Assembly: GCA_964439265.1 (NCBI GenBank)
Contig: CAYTOA010000017.1
Span: 1 to 64,000 of the forward strand
Source of the DNA: JAGVPT01 sp964439265
GTDB taxonomy: Bacteria > Bacteroidota > Ignavibacteria > UBA10030 > UBA8401
Length of the DNA: 64,000 nucleotides
Reading direction: 5' to 3'
Shown here: positions 27,848 through 36,350 of the stretch, piece after piece
Numbering within the stretch: the stretch's first letter is position 1
How the letters are laid out: each line of letters opens with the position of its first letter
Notes under the pieces: model-generated
The model's input: only the letters and a program-made list of their open reading frames with translations
Told to the model about the DNA's origin: nothing
Databases searched by the model: none
Made by a program: the position numbers and the translations under genes

Positions 27848-28048
27848 TCTCGCTCCGAATCTCTGATTGGGAGCGTACTTCGGCTTGATGAAACGGAGTT
27901 TCAGAGGCTTGGCGTTCCCAACGGGACCTTGGGAACGAGATGGTACATTCTTATCTTGTCCTCAATCTCTGAATGGGAACGTAATTCGGCTTAATGAAAC
28001 GGAGTTTCAGCAGCGTGGCGTTCCCAACGGGACGTTGGGAACGAGATG
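27848..28048. repeat. Two direct 95-bp copies of a TTCCCAA-containing repeat
   Basis: Copies at 27848-27942 and 27954-28048 share the order AATCTCTGA, GATGAAACGGAG or AATGAAACGGAG, TTTCAG, GGCGTTCCCAACGGGAC, TTGGGAACGAGATG. The end of each copy is a small hairpin (GTTCCCAA with TTGGGAAC). That hairpin is the same word as the short palindromes at 31918, 37938, 37995 and 51155, so these look like longer members of one extragenic repeat family. Confidence 0.8.
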
Positions 28049-28054
28049 AAAGCT

Positions 28055-28107
28055 GTTCACCCTGAGGAAGTCCCGATGTTTTTTATCGGGACGCGTCGAA
28101 GGGTCGA
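28055..28107. repeat. CCTGAG...GAAGGGTC extragenic repeat with hairpin
   Basis: Begins TTCACCCTGAGG and ends CGTCGAAGGGTCG, with an 8-bp stem GTCCCGAT/ATCGGGAC (28070-28092) around a T-rich loop. Similar pieces occur at 41089-41217, 43801-43870 and 62425-62625. Confidence 0.65.
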
Positions 28108-28422
28108 ATAGGCAAAGTAGCCCACTCCCGGACCTCTCTTTGTGTTGCCTTTTCAAAGATTAAACCATACTTTCTTATTGTCGACTCCTCGCGGCAGGGC
28201 TTCTGTGAGCTGCTCAACAACTGCTCTCTGAATCGCATCGATCATTTGTGAACCCTCCCAGGAACATTAACAGAATTCTTTCTCAACGCCGGCATAAACC
28301 AGCAAATGCCGCGAAAGTTATCCACCAACCATCAAGAAATCTTTGTTCGTTTGAGTTTTTTTTCCCTGCTGTCAACGACGCCTCTAACGAACGAAGCACA
28401 CTGATCTAATCAGAGGAATTGC

Positions 28423-30861
28423 ATGAAGTACGGACATTTCGACGACAAAGAAAAAGAATACGTTATCACCCGCCCCGACACGCCTCTTCCATGGATAAAC
28501 TACCTTGGGACCTCCGATTTTTACGGTATCATTTCCAACACCGCCGGAGGATATTGCTTCTACCAGGATTCGCGGATGCGCCGGTTGACCCGCTACCGTT
28601 ACAACAACATCCCGATGGACGGCAATGGACGGTATATCTATATAAAAGATGGCGATTCGATCTGGAATCCAATGTGGAAGCCGATGCGAGTAGCTCTTGA
28701 CAGCTACGAATGCCGTCATGGTTTGGGATACACCAGGATCACGGGCACAAAAAATGAGCTTGAAGCATCGGTGCTTTACTTCATTCCGTTGGATTCGAGG
28801 AATGAAGTCTGGCATCTGCAGCTGACGAACCATTCAAAACACACGAAAAAGATCAGAATGTGGAGCTACGTTGAATGGTGCCTGTGGGAAGCGAATGACG
28901 ATATGACAAATTTCCAAAGAAACTACTCCACGGGACAGGTGGAGATTGAGAACGGAACCATCTTCCACACGACGGAATACAGAGAACGGAGAAATCATTA
29001 CGCGTACTTTGCGTCGAGCGAACCGGTCTCCGGTTACGATTCGAGCCGCGACGCCTTCGTGGGCGTGCACAACGGATTGGAAGCTCCGCAGGCGGTACTC
29101 GCGGGAAGCTGCAGGAATAGTACGGCGTATGGGTGGCTCCCCATTGGCGTCCATCAAATAGACCTCGAGATAAAACCGGGCGACACGAAGAAGGTAAACT
29201 TCATCCTCGGGTACGGGGAAAATCCGATCGAGAAAAAATTTCTGAGCAACGGAAAGATCCGGAAAGATGAATACGAGAAGGTCATGTCGCGGTTTTCCAG
29301 TTCGCCCGCGGTGCTCGCTGCTTTCGATGCTCACAAAAAATACTGGGACAATTTGCTCTCGACGTACCAGACCGCAACGCCGGATTCGATCGTGAACCGG
29401 ATGGCGAATATTTGGAATCAATACCAGTGCATGGTCACGTTCAACATGTCCCGCTCAACGTCGCTTTATGAATCGGGTATCGGCCGCGGCATGGGATACC
29501 GGGACAGCAACCAGGACGTGCTCGGGTTTGTCCACATGCTTCCTGCAAGGGCCCGCCAGCGTATTTTGGACATCGCGGCCACACAGCTTTCCGACGGGAC
29601 ATGTTACCATCAATACCAGCCGCTCACGAAGAAGGGGAATGCCGATATCGGCGGCGGGTTCAATGATGATCCGCTGTGGCTCATTTTGTCCGTTACGGCA
29701 TATATCAAAGAAACCGGCGACGAGACGATCCTGAACGAACGGACCGTGTATGCCGACGCAACCGATTCAAAAGCAACGCTCCTCAACCATCTCCATCGGT
29801 CGCTGCAGTATACACTCGAACATCGGGGTCCGCACGGTTTGCCCCTTATCGGCCATGCCGATTGGAACGACTGTCTCAATCTAAACTGCTTCTCGACAAC
29901 TCCCGGAGAGAGTTTCCAGCTTGCAGGGCACATCGAGAACGACAAGATCGCAGAGTCGGTGATGATCGCCGGACTCTTTTGCCGTGCCTGCGATGACATG
30001 GCATTGCTGCTTCAGCATCTCCACCTTCCCGACGAGGCCGCTGCGTACCTGAAGGATTCCTCGTCAATGCGGGAGACGATCTACAAGCATGGCTGGGACG
30101 GCGAGTGGTTTCTCCGCGCATACGATTCATACAGCAAGAAACTTGGTTCGACAGAAAATGAAGAGGGAAAAATCTTTATCGAAAGCCAGGGATGGTGCGT
30201 GATGGGCGGGGTCGGATTGGAGAACGGGTACGCCAAGAAAGCTTTGGACAGCGTTCAAAAATATTTGGCTACGCCGAACGGCATTATCCTGCAGCAGCCT
30301 GCATTTCAAAAATATCATGTGCATTTGGGCGAGGTGAGCTCGTATCCACCCGGATACAAAGAGAACGCCGGCATCTTTACGCACAATAATACCTGGATTC
30401 AAATTGCCGAAACGATCATCGGGCGCGGGGATCGGGCCATGGAATATTATATGAGCATTTGCCCTCCCACAAAAGAAGACCAGATCGATATCTATCGCTC
30501 CGAACCGTACGTGTACAGCCAGATGACGGCAGGACGCGATGCTCCGACGCCCGGCGAAGGGAAGAACTCGTGGCTGACGGGAACAGTGGCATGGTCGTTT
30601 GTCACGTTATCGCAGTACATTCTCGGCATTCGGCCGGACTTTGACGGACTGATCGTTGACCCATGCATACCGGCGTCGTGGAAAAAATTCAGTGTGGTGC
30701 GTAAATTCAGGAACGGCACGTACAATATCACGGTTACGAATCCAAAGAGTGTCAGCAAGGGAGTGAAGAAAATGACGCTGGACGGAAAACCGGTCAGCGG
30801 CAATGTAATTCCTGTGCTTAATGACGGGAAAGAACATACGGTAGAAGCGGAATTAGGTTGA
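28423..30861 (+). CDS. GH94 cellobiose phosphorylase
   Basis: 812 aa, no signal peptide, so cytoplasmic. It would split cellobiose with phosphate into glucose 1-phosphate and glucose. N-terminal sandwich (about 1-290), helical linker, alpha/alpha barrel with MGYRDSNQDVLG and the catalytic-Asp motif HADWNDCLN (Asp480/Asp483 region), and a C-terminal jelly-roll (TVTNPKSVSKGVKKM). The GYRDSNQD form is that of cellobiose rather than chitobiose phosphorylases. A second, divergent GH94 lies at 46777. It opens the glucan/mannan half of the window. Confidence 0.93.
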   Translation: MKYGHFDDKEKEYVITRPDTPLPWINYLGTSDFYGIISNTAGGYCFYQDSRMRRLTRYRYNNIPMDGNGRYIYIKDGDSIWNPMWKPMRVALDSYECRHGLGYTRITGTKNELEASVLYFIPLDSRNEVWHLQLTNHSKHTKKIRMWSYVEWCLWEANDDMTNFQRNYSTGQVEIENGTIFHTTEYRERRNHYAYFASSEPVSGYDSSRDAFVGVHNGLEAPQAVLAGSCRNSTAYGWLPIGVHQIDLEIKPGDTKKVNFILGYGENPIEKKFLSNGKIRKDEYEKVMSRFSSSPAVLAAFDAHKKYWDNLLSTYQTATPDSIVNRMANIWNQYQCMVTFNMSRSTSLYESGIGRGMGYRDSNQDVLGFVHMLPARARQRILDIAATQLSDGTCYHQYQPLTKKGNADIGGGFNDDPLWLILSVTAYIKETGDETILNERTVYADATDSKATLLNHLHRSLQYTLEHRGPHGLPLIGHADWNDCLNLNCFSTTPGESFQLAGHIENDKIAESVMIAGLFCRACDDMALLLQHLHLPDEAAAYLKDSSSMRETIYKHGWDGEWFLRAYDSYSKKLGSTENEEGKIFIESQGWCVMGGVGLENGYAKKALDSVQKYLATPNGIILQQPAFQKYHVHLGEVSSYPPGYKENAGIFTHNNTWIQIAETIIGRGDRAMEYYMSICPPTKEDQIDIYRSEPYVYSQMTAGRDAPTPGEGKNSWLTGTVAWSFVTLSQYILGIRPDFDGLIVDPCIPASWKKFSVVRKFRNGTYNITVTNPKSVSKGVKKMTLDGKPVSGNVIPVLNDGKEHTVEAELG

Positions 30862-30864
30862 AAG

Positions 30865-30906
30865 AACAATGATCAATTAACAATGAACAATCAACAATGA
30901 TCAAGT
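30865..30906. repeat. Heptanucleotide array, six units in register
   Basis: Units read AACAATG, ATCAATT, AACAATG, AACAATC, AACAATG, ATCAAGT with exact 7-bp periodicity, starting 4 bp after the GH94 stop. See also 30945, 45422 and 61812. Confidence 0.8.
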
Positions 30907-30944
30907 TATTGTAGAAAACTGGCTCGCGCGATAACCGTCTCAGC

Positions 30945-30979
30945 AATTGTAAATTGAAAATCGCAAATTGAAAATAACC
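30945..30979. repeat. Heptanucleotide array, five units in register
   Basis: Units read AATTGTA, AATTGAA, AATCGCA, AATTGAA, AATAACC. Lies between GH94 and the PPK2 gene. Confidence 0.7.
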
Positions 30980-31038
30980 AGATTTTTTCGTAGATCCACA
31001 CTATCGTCTATTTCGATTGGTCGATTGAAGGAGTGCTC

Positions 31039-31899
31039 ATGAATATCAAAGAATTCACGATTGACGGCAAATCGAAGTTCCGTCTTTCAAAGATCAAAAC
31101 CGATTCGGCTGGAACGATCCGGTCGAAACAAGAAGCCGAAAAAGTATTGCAGAATAACATCCTGAAGATACAGGATCTGCAGGGGAAGTTTTATGCACAG
31201 GACAAATACAGCGTCCTCCTGATTATTCAGGCGATGGACACTGCGGGGAAGGATGGCGTGATCAAACACGTGATGTCGGGCCTTAATCCGCAGGGAACGG
31301 AAGTGCACAGTTTCAAGCAGCCGTCTGCCGAAGAATTGAACCACGATTATTTGTGGAGGGCGCACAAGAACCTCCCCCAACGCGGCGAATTCGGGATCTT
31401 CAACAGGTCGTATTATGAGGAATTGCTGGTGGTTCGGGTCCATGACCTGATCAAGACAGAAAAAATACCCGACGATCTAATCACAGCCGACATCTGGAAA
31501 CAGCGTTTCCGTCAAATAAAAGATTTTGAAAAATATTTGTACGAGAACGGGACCATCATCATAAAGATCTTTCTTCATATATCAAAAGACGAACAGAAAA
31601 AGCGGCTTCTTGACCGGATCAATGATAAATCGAAGAACTGGAAATTTTCCGAGGCGGATATCAAAGAAAGAGGGTATTGGGATCAATACCAGCAATGTTA
31701 TGAGGACGTCATCAGAAAAACGAGCACGGGTCAGGCGCCATGGTACGTTGTCCCCGCTGACAAGAAATGGTTCGCGCGGTTGGTGATCTCCGAGGTGCTT
31801 GTACGGACGTTGGATGGTTTGAAACTGAAGTTCCCCACGCTAAGCCGCAATGAATTGAAGCAGTTGGAAGAAAGTAAGCGGTTGTTGATGAAAGAGTAA
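31039..31899 (+). CDS. ppk2: Polyphosphate kinase 2 family protein
   Basis: 286 aa from the ATG at 31039, with GAAGGAG ending 5 bp before it (a GTG two codons earlier overlaps that site and is less likely). PPK2 enzymes move phosphate between polyphosphate and nucleoside di- or monophosphates. The Walker A-like MDTAGKDG (66-73), Walker B-like GIFNRSYYEELL (119-130) and a basic lid region (RQIKDFEKYL, KNWKFSEADI) are all visible. The gene follows GH94 by 177 bp with heptamer arrays in between, so co-transcription is possible. A metabolic link to phosphorolysis is speculative. Subclass (ADP, AMP or GDP) cannot be set by eye. Confidence 0.9.
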   Translation: MNIKEFTIDGKSKFRLSKIKTDSAGTIRSKQEAEKVLQNNILKIQDLQGKFYAQDKYSVLLIIQAMDTAGKDGVIKHVMSGLNPQGTEVHSFKQPSAEELNHDYLWRAHKNLPQRGEFGIFNRSYYEELLVVRVHDLIKTEKIPDDLITADIWKQRFRQIKDFEKYLYENGTIIIKIFLHISKDEQKKRLLDRINDKSKNWKFSEADIKERGYWDQYQQCYEDVIRKTSTGQAPWYVVPADKKWFARLVISEVLVRTLDGLKLKFPTLSRNELKQLEESKRLLMKE

Positions 31900-31917
31900 G
31901 GATTTCATCTCGTTTTC

Positions 31918-31945
31918 TCGTTCCCAAGCTCCGCTTGGGAACGAG
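31918..31945. repeat. TTCCCAAGC/GCTTGGGAA palindrome at a convergent junction
   Basis: Stem CTCGTTCCCAAGC and GCTTGGGAACGAG with a 2-base centre, lying in the 65 bp between the convergent PPK2 and GT-C genes. It could act as a two-way transcription stop, though no T-run follows. Confidence 0.75.
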
Positions 31946-31964
31946 ACTTATCCTAATTCTATCT

Positions 31965-33326
31965 TCACACTGCTGACGGTTCTCTCCGCTCCGAAAAGTG
32001 ACTCCTCAATTCTACAGCCAATAACACAATCATCGGAAGATATTCTATGATCAAGACAACCGGATATTGTTCCCAGTCTCCGGTCAGCCTGTAATTCATG
32101 ACTGTGAAGCTCGTCAGGCTCACTCCAGCAGCAAGGGCAATGCCGGACCAACGCCGTTCGATTGGAAGAAGAACTGCCACCCACGCGACATACCAGGGAT
32201 GAACGACTGGCGAGAGAAGTATAAGCGCAACGAGGGAAAAGTATACAGTATCCAGAAAATGCTTCTGCTTGTAGTTCAATAAAAGAATCACTATCCCCAG
32301 TATCACACCGCAGATGAGCCGGGAGAATTGATTATCGCGAAAGTATAGGTATACCGCTTCAAACACCACACCGTTAAAGCTCCAATCCTTTGTAAAAGAA
32401 AGCAATGTCTCAAATGGATTCGATGTAAAGAGATACGGAAGGAATTGAACGCCGACGGTTATCAACGGGATGAGGAAGGCGAACATTTTGTTTCGCCAAC
32501 CTTTTTCGAAGAAGAACATTGCTGGAAGTACAATCAGACCGACCGGCTTGATGGACGATGATAGCCCAAGAAGTACATACGAGAGGATTTTTCTCTCCTT
32601 GAGAAAAAACAGCAATGAAAAAAGGAAGAGCGGCAAACCGACGGCATCGAGGTGCGAGTCGACGGCAAATTCTATGATCGGCAGCGGGCAAAATGCATAC
32701 AGCAGGGTGAATTTCCGTGGTATGCTGAGCAGCGGAAGAAAAATATAAAGCGCGGAGATGGTACCGATCTCTGCGATCAAGAGAACGATCTTATATCCCC
32801 ATAACGCTTCTCCGCTTAGCTTATAACAGCAATAAAAAATCCATTGAGTCAGCGGGAAATAGATCGTCTTCAAGTCCGCATGGTTCATTGCTGACGGCAG
32901 AAGCGGAGAGTGGAGAGAATCCAGCTGTGGATCGAGTGCCGTGTAGAGATACGGATTGATTCCGTGTGCCTGGACTTTCCCATCCCAAATATAACGGTAA
33001 GCGTCTTCCGAACCGATCGGATTTCCGGCGATGAAGCTCAGCCGAACGACGACCGCGGCGGCGATGATTGAAAGTAGTACCGCTTCGGAAATGTCCACCC
33101 GGAACAATGTCCATGACATCGCGGCGTAGAGAACGGACGCGGCTATGAATACACTTCCAAAAACCACGACAGGATGGGCCGTGGGAAAATGGAGAAGAAG
33201 GATGCCGGCGGCAATCGTTGCGATGGAAAAGAAGAGGATCGTCTGCAGAGACTTGTGCATTGATTTTTCCACGAAAGGCACGTGGAGAAGATATTTCTTA
33301 AGGTTGATATCTGGCAAATTGTTCAT
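31965..33326 (-). CDS. GT-C superfamily membrane glycosyltransferase (GT87/mannosyltransferase-like)
   Basis: 453 aa from the ATG at 33326. The open frame reaches 33425, but its first residues (LRTLRDTKVQ) are encoded by a TTGGTGTCTCTTAGTGTCC repeat-like stretch and are rejected. About 10-12 membrane helices. The first long periplasmic loop carries an acidic motif, GNPIGSEDAYRYIWDGK, typical of GT-C enzymes using lipid-linked sugars, followed by the GINPYLY segment common in GT87-like proteins. It would transfer a sugar on the outer face of the inner membrane. Acceptor unknown. Confidence 0.75.
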   Translation of the reverse strand: MNNLPDINLKKYLLHVPFVEKSMHKSLQTILFFSIATIAAGILLLHFPTAHPVVVFGSVFIAASVLYAAMSWTLFRVDISEAVLLSIIAAAVVVRLSFIAGNPIGSEDAYRYIWDGKVQAHGINPYLYTALDPQLDSLHSPLLPSAMNHADLKTIYFPLTQWIFYCCYKLSGEALWGYKIVLLIAEIGTISALYIFLPLLSIPRKFTLLYAFCPLPIIEFAVDSHLDAVGLPLFLFSLLFFLKERKILSYVLLGLSSSIKPVGLIVLPAMFFFEKGWRNKMFAFLIPLITVGVQFLPYLFTSNPFETLLSFTKDWSFNGVVFEAVYLYFRDNQFSRLICGVILGIVILLLNYKQKHFLDTVYFSLVALILLSPVVHPWYVAWVAVLLPIERRWSGIALAAGVSLTSFTVMNYRLTGDWEQYPVVLIIEYLPMIVLLAVELRSHFSERREPSAV

Positions 33327-33610
33327 CAGTGTAAATATTGGCACCCCAAAGCGGATCTGAACCTTGGTGTCTCTTAGTGTCCTTAGTGGAGTCTCTTGAG
33401 CCCAAAATGAAAATACGTAATTCATTCCTGTTTATCACTATAATAATCTTTATCAATATGATAGGAGTCCGCAGGAGGATTGCCGCGAAAGAGCGTATTT
33501 GATTCTGCATTTGCCTGATTTCTTCTTGCAGGTGACGTATCGTTGGCATAATTTGTGTCATATCATACAGTATTCTATCCTCAGCATTTTAGCCTGGAGC
33601 GAAGAAACAT
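33327..33610. other. Divergent intergenic region between GT-C and GH5_7 genes
   Basis: 284 bp. Holds a single arm of a TTGGTGTCTCTTAGTGTCC-type repeat (33361-33395). The rest is AT-rich and presumably carries the promoter of the mannan genes on the right. No promoter could be named with confidence. Confidence 0.4.
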
Positions 33611-34963
33611 ATGGTGCGCAGATCGTTGCTCTTGCTTTTGCTTGCGGCGTTCTTATCCTCTTGCTCGACCTTTGTTTTTAACGACCGGCAAGACGATTTT
33701 GTACGAGTCAGCGGTACGCACTTGCTTCACAACGGCAAACCGTACTATTATGCGGGCACCAATCTTTGGTATGGCTGTTACATCGGCTCTCCAGGGGAGA
33801 CCGGAGACAGACCCCGGCTGCTGCGCGAGCTCGATTCGCTGCACGCGTTCGGACTGGATAATCTCAGGATCATGGCAGGCTCGGAGGCGTCCAAGAAAGT
33901 ACGCGGCATACGGCCTGCGATCATCCGCAGACCCGGTGAAGTGAATGATTCGCTTCTTGCCGGACTCGACTTCCTGCTTGCGGAAATGGCAAAGAGAAAC
34001 ATGAAAGGCGTTCTGTATCTGACAAATTATTGGGAGTGGTCGGGAGGGATGTCCGAGTATGTCGCGTGGGCGGACACTTCTCACGCGCTTGACCCCGAGG
34101 TCGACGGCTGGGGAAAGTTCATGAATTTTTCCGCGACGTTTTATCAGAATGATAAAGCGAACGGATATTTCCGAGTTTACGTCAAGAGCATCGTGACCCG
34201 CAGAAACACGGTGAACGGCAGAATCTATTCTGAAGATCCGACGATCATGGCGTGGCAATTGGCAAACGAGCCCCGCCCAGGTGCCGGCGGAAAAGATGCT
34301 CCGAACGTTCTTCCCTTTTATTATAGATGGATCGACGAGACGGCCGGTTACATAAAATCGCTCGATACGAATCACCTGGTCTCTTCCGGCAACGAAGGGC
34401 TTGCCGGGAGTTTGCAATCCGAAGAATGTGTTCTCACTGCTCACCGATCCAGAAACATCGATTATCTGACCGTTCATCTCTGGCCCCTCAACTGGGGGTG
34501 GTTCAACCCGCAGCAATTTGAAGAGACACTGCCGTCATCGGTCGATAAGGCCGCCGAGTATATCGGGAAACATATCGAATTCGCGCGGGAGTTGAATAAG
34601 CCGATGGTGATGGAGGAGTTCGGACTTGGGCGGGATTCCGGAAACTATGCGCAGGGAACTCCCACGACAGCGCGCGACAGGTATTATAGAAAAATTCTTT
34701 CAATTCTGTACGATTCTGCTTGCGCCGGGACGCCGGTGGCCGGATCGAATTTTTGGGGATGGGGAGGGGAAGGGAAATCGATGAACCCAGATTTCATGTG
34801 GAAAGAGGGGAACCCGTTTACCGGCGACCCGCCGCAAGAACCGCAAGGGCGGAACTCAATATTCATTTCCGATACATCGACGATCGGCATCATCAGAGAT
34901 CACGCCTGGAAAATGATGCGTCTGGGGATCTCGGATTCGTTGACCGTGAAGTCATCAAAATAA
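33611..34963 (+). CDS. GH5_7-like endo-beta-1,4-mannanase, lipoprotein
   Basis: 450 aa with a good lipobox (FLSSC, Cys18), so a surface or periplasmic lipoprotein. The barrel begins HLLHNGKPYYYAGTNLWYG, the usual opening of GH5_7 mannanases. Glu220 in QLANEPRPG is the acid/base and Glu336 in MEEFGLG the nucleophile. It also has YIKSLDTNHLV and FWGWGGEG. It would make internal cuts in mannan or glucomannan. Followed by a GH26 mannanase 61 bp downstream, probably one transcript. Confidence 0.92.
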   Translation: MVRRSLLLLLLAAFLSSCSTFVFNDRQDDFVRVSGTHLLHNGKPYYYAGTNLWYGCYIGSPGETGDRPRLLRELDSLHAFGLDNLRIMAGSEASKKVRGIRPAIIRRPGEVNDSLLAGLDFLLAEMAKRNMKGVLYLTNYWEWSGGMSEYVAWADTSHALDPEVDGWGKFMNFSATFYQNDKANGYFRVYVKSIVTRRNTVNGRIYSEDPTIMAWQLANEPRPGAGGKDAPNVLPFYYRWIDETAGYIKSLDTNHLVSSGNEGLAGSLQSEECVLTAHRSRNIDYLTVHLWPLNWGWFNPQQFEETLPSSVDKAAEYIGKHIEFARELNKPMVMEEFGLGRDSGNYAQGTPTTARDRYYRKILSILYDSACAGTPVAGSNFWGWGGEGKSMNPDFMWKEGNPFTGDPPQEPQGRNSIFISDTSTIGIIRDHAWKMMRLGISDSLTVKSSK

Positions 34964-35024
34964 GATCCTAGCAAATCCAATCTGAGGGAACAGAACCACG
35001 CGTTCCCTACCGACAAGTAGTATT

Positions 35025-36299
35025 ATGGCCCGAACTAGTAGCTGCAACCTTTTCGTAGCACATGGAGAAATTCTCGATCTGCCCTCACGACCCGCCGGTT
35101 CTCCGTTTGCATTTTCACATTGCGCAAAGATATTTCTGATCTGTTTCTTGGCTCTGATTCTTTCGTCCTGTGCGTCGTACAACAGTCTTGAATATCAGAA
35201 GGAGCTAGGAGTCCGGCTGGTCGATTCCATGGCAACAAAGGAAACCGTACTCCTGTTCCGCAATCTCAAAACACTCTCCGAGCACAAGATCATTTTTGGG
35301 CATCAGAACTCGACACAGTACGGCGTCTTCTGGAGAGGGGATTCTGCGCGTTCCGACATCAGAGATGTGACCGGTTCGTTCCCCGGAGTCTATGGCTGGG
35401 ATTTTGAATGCATGCCGAAATACGACAGCGCAAAACCCCGCGACAGGGTCCCAAGATTGGTACAGGAAGCGTACGCTCGCGGAGGCATCAACACCTTCTC
35501 CTGGCATCACAGCAATCCTGTGACAGGGAATAGTTTTTACGATACGACGGTGGCCGTCAAGTACATCCTTCCGGGCGGGCCGTACCATGAACAATACCTG
35601 AGGGTGCTCGACTCACTTGCGGAATACAGCAGCACTCTTATTGACGACGCCGGAAAACCGATCCCGATCATTTTTCGCCCGTATCATGAACTCGACGGCC
35701 ATTGGTTCTGGTGGGGAAAACCGTTTTGCACACCGGATGAATTCATTGCGCTCTGGAGGATGACCGTCGACTATCTTCGGCTGAACAAAGGCATCAGGAA
35801 CTTCCTGTATGCGTTTTCGACGGACCGCTGGTTCGATACAGAGGGTGAGTATCTTGAGCGTTTCCCGGGCGACGCCTATGTCGATATTGTGGGAATGGAC
35901 AACTACCACGACTTCACGCCGAAAGGCGACAGCGTGGTCTTCGTAACAAAGAAATTGCGCATCATCTCCTCCGTTGCCAGAGAAAAAAATAAAATTGCCG
36001 CTTTCACGGAAACAGGTTTTCTATTGATTCCTGACACGACATGGTGGACAGACCGCCTCTATAAGGCGATGGATGATGACAGCGTGCATATTGCGTATGT
36101 CATGGTCTGGCGAAATCCCGGGCCGTCGCAGTTCTACGCTCCGCACAAAGGGCATCCTAGCGCTACGAATTTCGTCGAGTTTCGCCGTAAAGAAAGGATG
36201 TTGTTCCAGGAGGATATTCCGAATCTGTACAAGAGTGTAATTTTGGAGGACCTGGTTTCCAAGACATTGCCCCGGGAGCAGTCAGGAATTCAACACTGA
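35025..36299 (+). CDS. GH26 endo-beta-mannanase, lipoprotein
   Basis: 424 aa as drawn. The start is uncertain because 30 polar residues precede the signal (KIFLICFLALILSSC, lipobox Cys49). No better in-frame ATG was seen. A small hairpin (AGGGAAC/GTTCCCT, 34985-35008) lies just upstream. GH26 hallmarks: KIIFGHQNSTQYG, FSWHHSNP, acid/base Glu222 in FRPYHELDGHWFWWG and nucleophile Glu329 in FTETGF. Works with GH5_7 on mannan at the cell surface or in the periplasm. Confidence 0.92.
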   Translation: MARTSSCNLFVAHGEILDLPSRPAGSPFAFSHCAKIFLICFLALILSSCASYNSLEYQKELGVRLVDSMATKETVLLFRNLKTLSEHKIIFGHQNSTQYGVFWRGDSARSDIRDVTGSFPGVYGWDFECMPKYDSAKPRDRVPRLVQEAYARGGINTFSWHHSNPVTGNSFYDTTVAVKYILPGGPYHEQYLRVLDSLAEYSSTLIDDAGKPIPIIFRPYHELDGHWFWWGKPFCTPDEFIALWRMTVDYLRLNKGIRNFLYAFSTDRWFDTEGEYLERFPGDAYVDIVGMDNYHDFTPKGDSVVFVTKKLRIISSVAREKNKIAAFTETGFLLIPDTTWWTDRLYKAMDDDSVHIAYVMVWRNPGPSQFYAPHKGHPSATNFVEFRRKERMLFQEDIPNLYKSVILEDLVSKTLPREQSGIQH

Positions 36300-36350
36300 A
36301 TAGTTGGGAAACCTTATCGGCGTACTTATCACAATTCTTAGAACAAGACG

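Larger units (their letters stand above)
27702..28422. other. 721-bp divergent intergenic region
   Basis: Separates the leftward exporter operon from the rightward GH94 gene, so it must hold both promoters. It contains two 95-bp repeat copies, a CCTGAG-type element and about 300 bp of plain sequence before GH94. No convincing gene: the open frame across the repeats (27867-28049) is made of repeat sequence. No promoter boxes could be assigned with confidence. Confidence 0.5.

Noticed and set aside
27867..28049. 60-codon open frame across the 95-bp repeats
   Set aside because: Made entirely of the two repeat copies, with internally repeated peptide (LMKRSFRG, LNETEFQQ) and no ribosome site.
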